From Qipengyuania intermedia (lineage in GTDB: Bacteria > Pseudomonadota > Alphaproteobacteria > Sphingomonadales > Sphingomonadaceae), in contig NZ_JAIGNS010000002.1 in assembly GCF_019711615.1 (NCBI RefSeq), forward strand, positions 1,041,501 through 1,105,500: a stretch of DNA of 64,000 nt. The letters are read 5' to 3'. A program made the translations under genes and the position numbers. Positions 10,681 to 18,566 of the stretch are shown here, one piece after another (position 1 is the first letter of the stretch; each line of letters opens with the position of its first letter). Below the pieces are notes generated by a model that saw nothing but the letters and a program-made list of their open reading frames with translations, was not told where the DNA came from and did no database searches.

Positions 10681-12204
10681 ATGACCAGAACGCCCTCCTT
10701 CCTGTCGCTTTTCGCCATCGCCGCTTCGCTGGCCGCCTGTTCGCCCGATCCGGACAGCAGTTTTGCACGCGGCGAGGAAGCTTTTGCCCAGCACGATTAC
10801 CGCGCTGCACGCGTCGCCCTGATCGCGGGGCTTCGCGAAAAACCCGAGAATGTGGAGATGCGGGCCATGCTTGCGCGCACCCAGATTGCACTTGGCGATG
10901 GCGAGGGAGCGGTGGTGACCCTGGACCGCCTGTCCGAAAGCGACAGGACGCGGCCGGAATTCGCTATCCTCCGCGGCGAGGCGGAAATTCTGCGCGGCCG
11001 CTATGAAGAGGCGGCCGCATCGGTCGAGGGTCTGGAACTGGCGGGTGCCGACCGGATCCGCGCGCTGGCGCTGCTGGCGGAGGGCGATATCGACGGCGCG
11101 GCCGAGGCATTTGCACAAGGGGAAGGGCGCGAAAGCCAGGACCCGCGCTTGCTGGCATCCTACTCCCGTTTCGAGTTGGCGCGCGGCGACACCGAACGGG
11201 CCGCAGCACTGGCATCGCGAGCTATCAATGTGGACAAGGCTTCGATCGAAGCGCAACTCGCCGCCGCGCTCGTCGCGCGCGCGCAGGGCAGGCTTCCTGT
11301 GGCCTTGCGGTCTTACGAGACTGCGCTCGGCCTGCATTCGGCGAATTTCGAAGCGCGGCTCGGCAAGGCCGAGGTGCTGGTGGAGATGGAAGACTTCCAG
11401 CAAGCGGCGCCGCTGGTCGCGGGTCTTGCCAAGGAAGCGCCGGAGAACCGGGCCATCGAACTGCTGCGCGCCAAGCTCGCCGCGCGCGACGAGGATTGGG
11501 GACAAGTGCGCGACATCCTGCAGCGGTACGAAGGCGAAATGGACGAAAGTCCGGGCCTCAGGCTGGCCTATGGTGAGGCCCAGTTGGAGCTTGGCTATCC
11601 GGTCCAGTCGCTTGCCTTGTTGCAGCCGATGCTCGCTGCAAATCCGTCGCGGCGCGACCTCAGGGTTCTCGTTGCGCGGGCGCATCTGAAGGCAGGCAGC
11701 GCCGGCGACGCGCTCGACACGATCGAACTGGTCGCCATCAGGCCCGATGCCCGTCCGCAGGAACTGGCGCTCGCTTCCGAGGCGGCGAAGGAACTGGGCA
11801 GTCCCAAAGCCGCCGACTACGCCTCGCGCGCGAAGCAGGTCACACCGCAGTGGGTCGGCGGCGAGCTGGCCAAGGCCGACCAGGCGCTACGCAACCGGCA
11901 ATGGGAAAGCGCAGAGGCAAGCTATGAGGCTATCCTTGAGCGTGGCGGGGCGCGCAATGCGATGGTCCTGAACAATCTTGCCTATGCGAAATCGCGTTTG
12001 GGCAAGAAAGACGAAGGGTTAAAGCTGGCGCTCGAAGCGGTGAAGGCATCCCCCCAGAATGCTTCGATCCTCGATACGGCAGGCACGCTGCTGGTCGAGA
12101 CGGGTTCGCGTGAACGCGGCATCCGGATGCTGGAAAAGGCGGCTGCTCTGGATCCTGACAACGCCCGCATAGCGCGGCGCCTGGCGGCTGCGCGCAAGCA
12201 GTAG
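10681..12204 (+). CDS. TPR-repeat lipoprotein, near PEP-CTERM cargo gene
   Basis: The 507-residue protein has a lipoprotein signal ending SLAAC (Cys20). It is almost entirely tetratricopeptide repeats, about 12-14 helical hairpins such as HDYRAARVALIAGLREKPEN at the N-terminus and NNLAYAKSRLGKKDEGLKLA near the C-terminus. It is therefore a periplasmic-face scaffold for protein contacts. It converges on a PEP-CTERM protein gene. PEP-CTERM loci often include a TPR lipoprotein (PrsT), but this one is about half the PrsT length I expect. I call it a generic TPR lipoprotein with a possible PEP-CTERM link. Confidence 0.85.
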   Translation: MTRTPSFLSLFAIAASLAACSPDPDSSFARGEEAFAQHDYRAARVALIAGLREKPENVEMRAMLARTQIALGDGEGAVVTLDRLSESDRTRPEFAILRGEAEILRGRYEEAAASVEGLELAGADRIRALALLAEGDIDGAAEAFAQGEGRESQDPRLLASYSRFELARGDTERAAALASRAINVDKASIEAQLAAALVARAQGRLPVALRSYETALGLHSANFEARLGKAEVLVEMEDFQQAAPLVAGLAKEAPENRAIELLRAKLAARDEDWGQVRDILQRYEGEMDESPGLRLAYGEAQLELGYPVQSLALLQPMLAANPSRRDLRVLVARAHLKAGSAGDALDTIELVAIRPDARPQELALASEAAKELGSPKAADYASRAKQVTPQWVGGELAKADQALRNRQWESAEASYEAILERGGARNAMVLNNLAYAKSRLGKKDEGLKLALEAVKASPQNASILDTAGTLLVETGSRERGIRMLEKAAALDPDNARIARRLAAARKQ

Positions 12205-12221
12205 CCCGGGCCGGACGAGCA

Positions 12222-12253
12222 AACGGCACCCCAACCGAAGTTGGCGTGCCGTT
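12222..12253. terminator. Hairpin between convergent genes, probable bidirectional terminator
   Basis: AACGGCAC (12222-12229) pairs with GTGCCGTT (12246-12253) and CCAAC (12231-12235) with GTTGG (12240-12244). One C-C mismatch and a CGAA loop remain. It lies exactly between the stop codons of the TPR lipoprotein and PEP-CTERM genes. T-runs are short on both sides, so termination may be only partly intrinsic. Confidence 0.6.
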
Positions 12254-12271
12254 AGCCCCTAGTGAACTGGA

Positions 12272-12991
12272 TTAGCTGTAGGATACGGTCGCCGCTGCCG
12301 GCTTCACTTCGCGGCGGCGGCGGGTGCCGGCGAAGATCATCAGGGCGGCAAGGCCGAAGAGCAGCATCATGTTCGGCTCCGGCACTTCATTGCCCGAGCT
12401 GGTGCTGGTCGAGACCTGGCGGCCGCTTGCCGAAGTGATGTCGCCAGCGCCGCTGACCGACTGGTAGCGGACGTAGAAATCGTCGAGCGTCAGGCTGGTG
12501 AGCGCGCTGGCGAACGAAAGCGCCAGCGTGCCGGTGCCGGTTTCGCCGCCGAAAACACCACCCTTGTTACCGGCGCACGAGCCCGTGTTGGCTGCCTGGA
12601 AGCAGACATCGACGGTGCCGATTTGGTTCGGATAATTGCTATTGGTATTGGTGAAGTTGTACGTGCCGGTGCTGGTCGCGCCACTGATTTCGGGATCGGT
12701 GTTGAACGCGAAGCTGGACACACGGGCATCGACGCCAGAGCCGGTATCGCTCGTATTGGTCATCGAATAATCGAAGTTGTAGACGTTGCCGACGATCGAG
12801 GTGAGCGTGAGGATGAGCTGCGAGCTCAGGCCGGGCACGGTGACATCGCCGTTCACGAAGCCATCGAAATCGATGGTAAAGCTTTCGCCGACTTCGTTTG
12901 CGTCGAGCAGGATCGGTTCTGCCGCTGCTGGAGTCGAGGCCAGAAGGCCGAGACCTGCAACTGCCGAGAAAACAAGATTACGCGTGTTCAT
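12272..12991 (-). CDS. PEP-CTERM sorting-domain exported protein
   Basis: The 239-residue secreted protein has a Sec signal peptide (residues 1 to about 25, ending TPAAAEP) and a beta-rich Thr/Ser/Asn domain with two cysteines in VCFQAANTGSCAG. The C-terminus is a textbook PEP-CTERM tripartite signal: EVPEP, a hydrophobic span MMLLFGLAALMIFAG, then TRRRREVK. Such proteins are processed by an exosortase and go to the surface or exopolysaccharide matrix. No exosortase gene is in this window. The ATG at 12991 is preferred to a TTG one codon upstream, with GGTGGGGA as ribosome site. Confidence 0.9.
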   Translation of the reverse strand: MNTRNLVFSAVAGLGLLASTPAAAEPILLDANEVGESFTIDFDGFVNGDVTVPGLSSQLILTLTSIVGNVYNFDYSMTNTSDTGSGVDARVSSFAFNTDPEISGATSTGTYNFTNTNSNYPNQIGTVDVCFQAANTGSCAGNKGGVFGGETGTGTLALSFASALTSLTLDDFYVRYQSVSGAGDITSASGRQVSTSTSSGNEVPEPNMMLLFGLAALMIFAGTRRRREVKPAAATVSYS

Positions 12992-13119
12992 CAAACCGTC
13001 CCCACCGAAAGGTAAATTCGCCTTTAGCCAAGTTCGTTGGTCCTGTCACTAAAATTGCATTTCGTGAAACGGCAAAAAGCAGGTTGTTTCATTTGGAGAC
13101 ACACTTGGCCTGCGCGCGC

Positions 13120-13692
13120 TCAGTCAACCTGTTGGCGAAGCGCGATTTCGCTCATGAATCGGGCGTCGTCGCCCTTCGCGAGCCAGTCCGCCTCTGCCGA
13201 AATGGCGGCCAGCATATCCGTCAGATCGTCCATCTCCGCCTTCGCGTAATTGCCGAGGACATGGCCGGTCACCCGGTCCTTGCTGCCGGGATGGCCGATA
13301 CCGATTCGCACGCGGCGGAAATCCGGCCCGAGATGCTGGTTGATGGAGCGCAGGCCATTGTGGCCGGCAAGGCCTCCGCCGCGGCGGACCTTGATCTTGA
13401 AAGGCGCGAGGTCGAGCTCGTCATGGAAGACGGTCAGGTCCTCCACTTCCAGCTTGTAGAACCGCAGCGCCTCGCCGACCGAACGGCCGCTTTCGTTCAT
13501 ATAGGTCGCGGGTTTGAGCAGGATGATCTTTTCGGTCCCGATGCGGCCTTCCTGAACCCAGCCGGAAAACTTCTTTTGCACCGGGCCGAAGCCGTGCATT
13601 TCCGCGATCACGTCGCATACCATGAACCCGATATTGTGCCGGTGAAGGGCGTATTTGGGTCCGGGATTTCCGAGGCCTGTCCAGATTTGCAT
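13120..13692 (-). CDS. pth: Peptidyl-tRNA hydrolase
   Basis: Pth releases tRNA from prematurely dropped peptidyl-tRNAs by hydrolysing the ester bond. The 190-residue protein starts MQIWTGLGNPGPKY and has the catalytic histidine at about residue 19 (HRHNIGF). The conserved VFHDELDLAPF contains the active Asp. RRGGGLAGHNGLRSI and RVRIGIGHP are also typical. It lies downstream of the SDR gene and rplY on the same strand. rplY-pth adjacency is common in bacteria; here an SDR gene and a terminator hairpin separate them. Confidence 0.97.
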   Translation of the reverse strand: MQIWTGLGNPGPKYALHRHNIGFMVCDVIAEMHGFGPVQKKFSGWVQEGRIGTEKIILLKPATYMNESGRSVGEALRFYKLEVEDLTVFHDELDLAPFKIKVRRGGGLAGHNGLRSINQHLGPDFRRVRIGIGHPGSKDRVTGHVLGNYAKAEMDDLTDMLAAISAEADWLAKGDDARFMSEIALRQQVD

Positions 13693-13737
13693 GGGCCAGC
13701 GCCATAAAGCCTGCGCGCGTCAGGGCAAGTCGCTGCG

Positions 13738-14733
13738 TCAGTCGTGCACGGCCTTCACCAGCGGACCGAGGAAAGGCGAGCCGCCAAGCCAGTCGACCTG
13801 TGTCTTCGCACTGACCTCGTTGATCGCGGTCTGCGGGATGCTTCCGCCGCTGACGGGCTGGCGGACGGGCCGTGTTCCCGGCGGCATGGCAAGGATGCTT
13901 GCCATCACGCGGGGAATATCCATCGGATCGGCCGACCGTCCGGAGCCGTCTTCTTCTCCCATCCGGGCAACGACCTGCGGATAGCCATCCGTATGCCGCG
14001 CATTCGCCCGGGCCGCGAGATCGCCGGAATAGCGATTGCGGTTGACCCAGACCTTCGTGGGATAGCCGCCCGGCTCGATCACGGTCACCTCTATATTGTG
14101 CGGCACCAACTCGTAGGCGAGCTGTTCGCCCATGGCTTCGACGGCGAACTTGGTCGCGGAATAATGTCCGCCATAGGGGATGATGACCCGGCCAAGCTGG
14201 CTGGAGATGCTGAAGATATGGCCGCTCTTGCGCGACCGCATCCCCGGCAGGACCGCGCGCACCAGCCGGTGATAGCCGAATACGTTCGTATCGAAAGCGA
14301 GCTTCGTCGCCTCCATGTCCTGCACTTCGACGGGGCCGGTAATCCCGATGCCCGCATTGTTGACGAGCACGTCCATGGGTCCGCCATTGATCCGCTCGGC
14401 TTCGGCAACCGCGGCAAGGACCATCTCGTCGTCGAGCACGTCGAGTTCGATGACATGGAGGTCTAGGTCCTTGTCCGCGGCAAGCTGGCGCAATTCGTTG
14501 CCTTCAGGCCGCGGCAAATTGCGCATTGTCGCAAAGACCTTTGCGCCGAGTTCGGCGAAATGGAGTGCGCTGAGGCGGCCGAACCCGCTGGAGCAGCCGG
14601 TAATGAGAATGGCTTGGCCGGACAGGTCGGGCGCCGCGCTGACGCTGTTACCCTGCGCGCGCGCAGCGGCAGCGGCGAGGGCGCCGGTGGCGGCGGCACC
14701 TGCGAGGAGAGTGCGGCGATTGATCGATGGCAT
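13738..14733 (-). CDS. Short-chain dehydrogenase/reductase with twin-arginine signal
   Basis: The first 27 residues (INRRTLLAGAAATGALAAAA) form a Tat-type signal with RR, and the classical SDR fold follows. The cofactor motif TGCSSGFG, the structural NNAGIG, the catalytic serine in SISSQLG and the YSATK active site are all present. The 331-residue length is longer than a plain SDR because of the signal and a C-terminal extension. Export through Tat would carry a pre-loaded NAD(P) cofactor to the periplasm, which is unusual for SDRs. The substrate is unknown. It sits between rplY and pth. Confidence 0.85.
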   Translation of the reverse strand: MPSINRRTLLAGAAATGALAAAAARAQGNSVSAAPDLSGQAILITGCSSGFGRLSALHFAELGAKVFATMRNLPRPEGNELRQLAADKDLDLHVIELDVLDDEMVLAAVAEAERINGGPMDVLVNNAGIGITGPVEVQDMEATKLAFDTNVFGYHRLVRAVLPGMRSRKSGHIFSISSQLGRVIIPYGGHYSATKFAVEAMGEQLAYELVPHNIEVTVIEPGGYPTKVWVNRNRYSGDLAARANARHTDGYPQVVARMGEEDGSGRSADPMDIPRVMASILAMPPGTRPVRQPVSGGSIPQTAINEVSAKTQVDWLGGSPFLGPLVKAVHD

Positions 14734-14785
14734 GGGCTTGGCTCCTTGTTCGCCAGCCAGCCTATCGCATCATGCGCACAAACGA

Positions 14786-14818
14786 AAACGCCGGACTTCG
14801 ATAGGAAGCCCGGCGTTT
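14786..14818 (-). terminator. Rho-independent terminator of rplY
   Basis: AAACGCCGGACTT (14786-14798) pairs with AAGCCCGGCGTTT (14806-14818), 12 of 13 positions matching with a 7-base loop. On the minus strand the stem is followed by a T-rich TTTTCGTTTG. It lies about 30 bp after the rplY stop and separates rplY from the downstream SDR and pth genes. Confidence 0.75.
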
Positions 14819-14847
14819 CGATTTTTCCGGAATGGAAGAAGAGGCGA

Positions 14848-15543
14848 TTACTCGCTCTTGTCTTCCTGTTCCTCGGCCGCGTCGGCGTCCGGACCCTGCT
14901 CGGTAGCGGCGGTTTCGCCAGCTTCCATGTCTTCGCCGGTCTGGTCTTCGCCTTCTTCGGTTTCCGACTTCTTCAGAGCGGACGGAGCAACGAGGGTTGC
15001 GATCGTGAAGTCGCGATCGGTGATCGCGCTTTCGCTACCTGCGGGCAGCGTAACTTCGCTGATGTGGATCGAATCGCCGACTTCCTTGCCGGTGACGTCG
15101 ATTTCGATCTCGCTCGGGATCTTGTCGTTTTCGCAGACAAGTTCCAGCTCGTGACGGACGACGTTGAGAACGCCGCCCTTCTTGAGGCCCGGCGACGCTT
15201 CTTCGTTGGTGAAGACGACGGGGACCGAAACTTCGATCTTGCCGCCCTTGACCATGCGGAAGAAGTCAACGTGCTCGGGGCGATCGTTGACGGGGTGGAG
15301 CGACACGTCCTTGGGAAGGGTCTTGATCTTCTTGCCGCCGAGTTCGATTTCGACGATCGAGTTCATGAAGTGGCCGGTGTCGAGCTGCTTGACCAGCTCC
15401 TTGGCTTCAACGTGAATCAGGGTGGGTTCTTCCTTGCCGCCATAGATTACGGCGGGGACGCGGCCTTCACGACGCAGTGCACGGGAGGCTCCCTTGCCAG
15501 CCCGTTCGCGCGCCTCGGCCGGAAGTGTCAGAGCATCGCTCAT
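14848..15543 (-). CDS. rplY: 50S ribosomal protein L25 (CTC form)
   Basis: L25 binds 5S rRNA in the large subunit. The 231-residue protein is the longer CTC/TL5 type. Residues 1 to about 90 are the 5S-binding domain, with [20 protein letters not shown] and the FHRMVKGGK-like FFRMVKGGK later. A beta-rich TL5 domain follows, ending in an acidic tail from about residue 190. [13 protein letters not shown] at 15543 is the natural N-terminus; the open frame extends 35 codons upstream without family similarity. A terminator hairpin follows the gene. Confidence 0.96.
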   Translation of the reverse strand: MSDALTLPAEARERAGKGASRALRREGRVPAVIYGGKEEPTLIHVEAKELVKQLDTGHFMNSIVEIELGGKKIKTLPKDVSLHPVNDRPEHVDFFRMVKGGKIEVSVPVVFTNEEASPGLKKGGVLNVVRHELELVCENDKIPSEIEIDVTGKEVGDSIHISEVTLPAGSESAITDRDFTIATLVAPSALKKSETEEGEDQTGEDMEAGETAATEQGPDADAAEEQEDKSE

Positions 15544-15657
15544 GTCGCTTACCTTTCGAATGCATTTGAGTACTTCGGTCCGCCACGCCTCCAGGGATGA
15601 CCATGACGCCGAAGGGCGCGCGTATAGCGGCATCGCGCGCAAAAGCAAGCGTGAAGC

Positions 15658-16539
15658 CTACTGGATGCGCCGGACCTTGAACCCGCGTTGTTCGAGGAGC
15701 CACTGCACGCTTCCATCGCCCAACAGATGTCCCGCGCCGACGGCAATCAGCGGCCTGTCGGGAGCGCTCAGCAGGTTTTCGATCTGGGCGGCCCACGCGA
15801 TGTTGCGCCGGACCAGCAGGGCTTCCCGCAGTTCCGGATCCGCGAGCAGCCCCTCGCGGGTCGTCTTCTCCAGTGCGGACAGGTCTCCGCTGGACCAGAT
15901 GGCGGCGAGATCGACGCGGTCTTCCGGCTGCTTCGCCACTTCCTCGATGATCGCCTCCAGCAGGTCGCGCTGTTCCTTCTCGGGCAGGCCGTCGAAAATC
16001 GACAATTGCAGTTTCGCGCCTTCCAGTTCGACGATCTCGCGGTCATCGAACTGCATCAGCAGGATCTTGTCGGCGCCGAACTCGCTCGAATGGGCGCGCC
16101 CGAAGTCCGCCAGCGCAAGCGCCGCCGCCCAGGTTTCCATCGCGTCGAACGATCCGGCATCCACGCCTTCGCGGCTCTCGATAGTGCGCAGCCTGTCGCG
16201 CGACACGGGATCGAGCCTGGCATAAAGCGGGTATTCGGGCGGGGCGTCATAGGCGAGCGCGCGGAACATTTGTTCCAGCCCGCCGCGATCGTCGAGGCCC
16301 GATACCTCGACCACCAGCATGTCGGCATCGGCGGCGATCTCTTCCAGTTGCGGCGACTGCCAGGCGAGGTCGCGGGGGAGGGAATGGACCGTACCGAATA
16401 GCCATCCTTCGGTGAGATCGTCCGGGCCGGTAATCTCCCACAAGGCCGGATAGTCTGCATCGGCGCCGGCGCTACCGCTCTCGCCCTGACAGGATGCCAG
16501 CGCGAGCGCACAAAGCAGGGGCGCGGCCCAGCCTCTCAT
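15658..16539 (-). CDS. TraB/GumN family lipoprotein (first of tandem pair)
   Basis: The 293-residue protein has a lipoprotein signal ending LALASC (about residue 16) and the two hallmark TraB/GumN motifs. These are LFGTVHSLP near the N-terminus and GAGHLLGDGS near the C-terminus, each with a conserved histidine. TraB/GumN proteins are proposed metal-dependent hydrolases, and their bacterial role is unclear. Its ATG overlaps the stop of the neighbouring paralogue (TGATG), so the two are coupled. Both share the same overall order of motifs, which points to tandem duplication. Confidence 0.88.
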   Translation of the reverse strand: MRGWAAPLLCALALASCQGESGSAGADADYPALWEITGPDDLTEGWLFGTVHSLPRDLAWQSPQLEEIAADADMLVVEVSGLDDRGGLEQMFRALAYDAPPEYPLYARLDPVSRDRLRTIESREGVDAGSFDAMETWAAALALADFGRAHSSEFGADKILLMQFDDREIVELEGAKLQLSIFDGLPEKEQRDLLEAIIEEVAKQPEDRVDLAAIWSSGDLSALEKTTREGLLADPELREALLVRRNIAWAAQIENLLSAPDRPLIAVGAGHLLGDGSVQWLLEQRGFKVRRIQ

Positions 16540-17456
16540 CAGCGGATGCGGGTAACCGTAACGCCGCGCGTTTCGAGGAAGGACTGGACGCTTTTCTCGC
16601 CCGCAAGATGTCCCGCGCCGACGGCCATGAACACCGTACCGGGCTGGTCCATCCTGTCGTCGATCCATTCCGCCCAATTGGCGTTGCGGTTGTAGAGCAG
16701 GGCGTTGGCGACCGTCTGGTCGGTCAGGCCGACGTTCATGACCTTCGCCAGTTCATCCACATCGCCTTCCATCCATTCGACGACCATCTGGTCGACCATT
16801 TCGATCATCGCATTGGGATTGCGCGCGGATGCCATGAGAAATTCGATCTGTGCATCCTGGGGGAGGGCATCGAAGATCGCGATCTGGCCTTCGAGTGTTT
16901 CCAGTGCTTCCCGCTTACGCTCGGCACCCGCATTGGTGTCGATGATCTTCTCGACGCCGCTTTCGGGATCGTAGCCTTTCTGCAGCAGCGGGAGGATTGC
17001 CATCGTCATTCCGGCGAACCACGGCTCGAACCGGTCGAAAGCGCCCGGCGGCATACCCAGCGAACCCAGCGCGCTTTCGTAAGCCGTGCGATCGTCGTCG
17101 GTAAGCATGTCACGCAGCGACATATCGGCCGGAAGCGTCGCCTTGCGGGCGATCGCGAGCTGGCTTGCAGGATCGTTCATCTCGTCGGGCAAGATTTCGG
17201 TCACCACCGTGTCGGACGCGGCAAGGGCACTGGAGATCTCCTCGTCGAACCATTCGACGCCATCGGGCAGCGCATGCACGGTCCCGAAGAGATAGATCGT
17301 CGTGTCGGCATCCGAAACGCTCCAGATCGCTGGGCCACGGGAGTCCTCTTCTACGGGCGCGACCGCCGTTTCGACCGGCGCACCATAGGCACAGGCCGAG
17401 GCGGACAGCAGGGCGAAAGCCGAGGCCGCGGCGGTGAAAGTCTTGCGAAGGTTCAT
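16539..17456 (-). CDS. TraB/GumN family exported protein (second of tandem pair)
   Basis: The 305-residue paralogue has a signal peptide (MNLRKTFTAAASAFALLSAS, then ACAYG), LFGTVHALPDG, a central LEGQIAIFDALPQ region and GAGHLAGEKSVQSFLE. The start at 17456 gives the clean signal peptide. The cysteine at the end of the signal could be a lipidation site, though the lipobox is imperfect. It is the promoter-proximal gene of the pair. The 210 bp up to glyQ hold both divergent promoters and I see no other gene there. Confidence 0.87.
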   Translation of the reverse strand: MNLRKTFTAAASAFALLSASACAYGAPVETAVAPVEEDSRGPAIWSVSDADTTIYLFGTVHALPDGVEWFDEEISSALAASDTVVTEILPDEMNDPASQLAIARKATLPADMSLRDMLTDDDRTAYESALGSLGMPPGAFDRFEPWFAGMTMAILPLLQKGYDPESGVEKIIDTNAGAERKREALETLEGQIAIFDALPQDAQIEFLMASARNPNAMIEMVDQMVVEWMEGDVDELAKVMNVGLTDQTVANALLYNRNANWAEWIDDRMDQPGTVFMAVGAGHLAGEKSVQSFLETRGVTVTRIR

Positions 17457-17666
17457 TTCATTCTCTTCCACTTCCAGTCGGGCGAATAGTTTGATCGCTC
17501 CGGCAGAACTGCCAGACCACGCATCGGGCGTTCCTGACAAGCGGAAAAACCGTCACTCGTTCCGGTTTGGTATTACATCGAACCTGCCTGCGCCGTCTTT
17601 AGCTCAGTGGATTGGGGCGGTATTGCGCCATTGACCGGATTTGGCCCTTGCGCCATTGCGCCGCGC

Positions 17667-18566
17667 ATGGACCGCAATCCCCAAAAATCCTTCCAGGATA
17701 TGATCCTTGCGCTGCACGATTTCTGGAGCGCGCATGGCTGCCTCATCCTCCAGCCCTACGACATGCGCATGGGCGCGGGCACCTTTCACACGGCGACCAC
17801 GCTGCGCGCGCTTGGGCCGGAACCGTGGAATGCGGCGTTCGTGCAGCCCTGCCGCCGCCCGACGGATGGTCGCTATGGCGAAAACCCGAACCGGCTGCAG
17901 CACTATTACCAATACCAGGTGATCCTGAAGCCGAGCCCGCCGGACATCCAGGACCTCTACCTCGAAAGCCTGCGCGTCATCGGTATCGACCCGCTCAAGC
18001 ACGATATCCGCTTCGTGGAAGACGACTGGGAAAGTCCGACGCTGGGCGCTTGGGGCCTTGGCTGGGAAGTCTGGTGCGACGGGATGGAAGTCACCCAGTT
18101 CACCTATTTCCAGCAGATGGGCGGCTTCGACTGCAAGCCGGTTGCGGGCGAGCTGACCTACGGGCTCGAACGTCTCGCGATGTATATCCAGGGCGTCGAC
18201 AACGTCTACGATCTCGACTTCAACGGGCAGGGCGTCTCCTATGGCGACGTCTTCCTCGAAAACGAGAAGCAGATGTCGAAGTGGAACTTCGAAGTTGCTG
18301 AGACCGATGCGCTGTTCGACCTGTTCAACAAGGCCGAGGCCGAGTGCAAGAACGCGCTCGCGCACAACGTCCCCATCGCCGCTTACGAGCAGGCGGTGGA
18401 AGCCAGCCACATCTTCAACCTTCTGCAGGCGCGGGGTGTGATCAGCGTGCAGGAACGCGCCAGCTACATGGGCCGCGTCCGCGACCTCGCGCGCGGCAGC
18501 TGTGAAGCGCACATGGAAAAGGAAGCGCCCGTCTGGGCCGAGAAATATCCGGAGTGGTCGAAATGA
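17667..18566 (+). CDS. glyQ: Glycyl-tRNA synthetase alpha subunit
   Basis: GlyQ is the catalytic alpha subunit of the heterotetrameric bacterial glycyl-tRNA synthetase; it activates glycine with ATP. The 299-residue protein shows [58 protein letters not shown] and [12 protein letters not shown], all signature blocks. The ATG at 17667 (MDRNPQKSF) is chosen over an open 20-codon extension with no similarity. Its stop overlaps the glyS start as ATGA. Confidence 0.99.
   Translation: MDRNPQKSFQDMILALHDFWSAHGCLILQPYDMRMGAGTFHTATTLRALGPEPWNAAFVQPCRRPTDGRYGENPNRLQHYYQYQVILKPSPPDIQDLYLESLRVIGIDPLKHDIRFVEDDWESPTLGAWGLGWEVWCDGMEVTQFTYFQQMGGFDCKPVAGELTYGLERLAMYIQGVDNVYDLDFNGQGVSYGDVFLENEKQMSKWNFEVAETDALFDLFNKAEAECKNALAHNVPIAAYEQAVEASHIFNLLQARGVISVQERASYMGRVRDLARGSCEAHMEKEAPVWAEKYPEWSK

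Noticed and set aside
17592-17635. tRNA-like D-arm sequence TTTAGCTCAGTGG
   Set aside because: No matching acceptor stem, anticodon loop or T-arm (GGTTCGA) follows within the next 60 bases.
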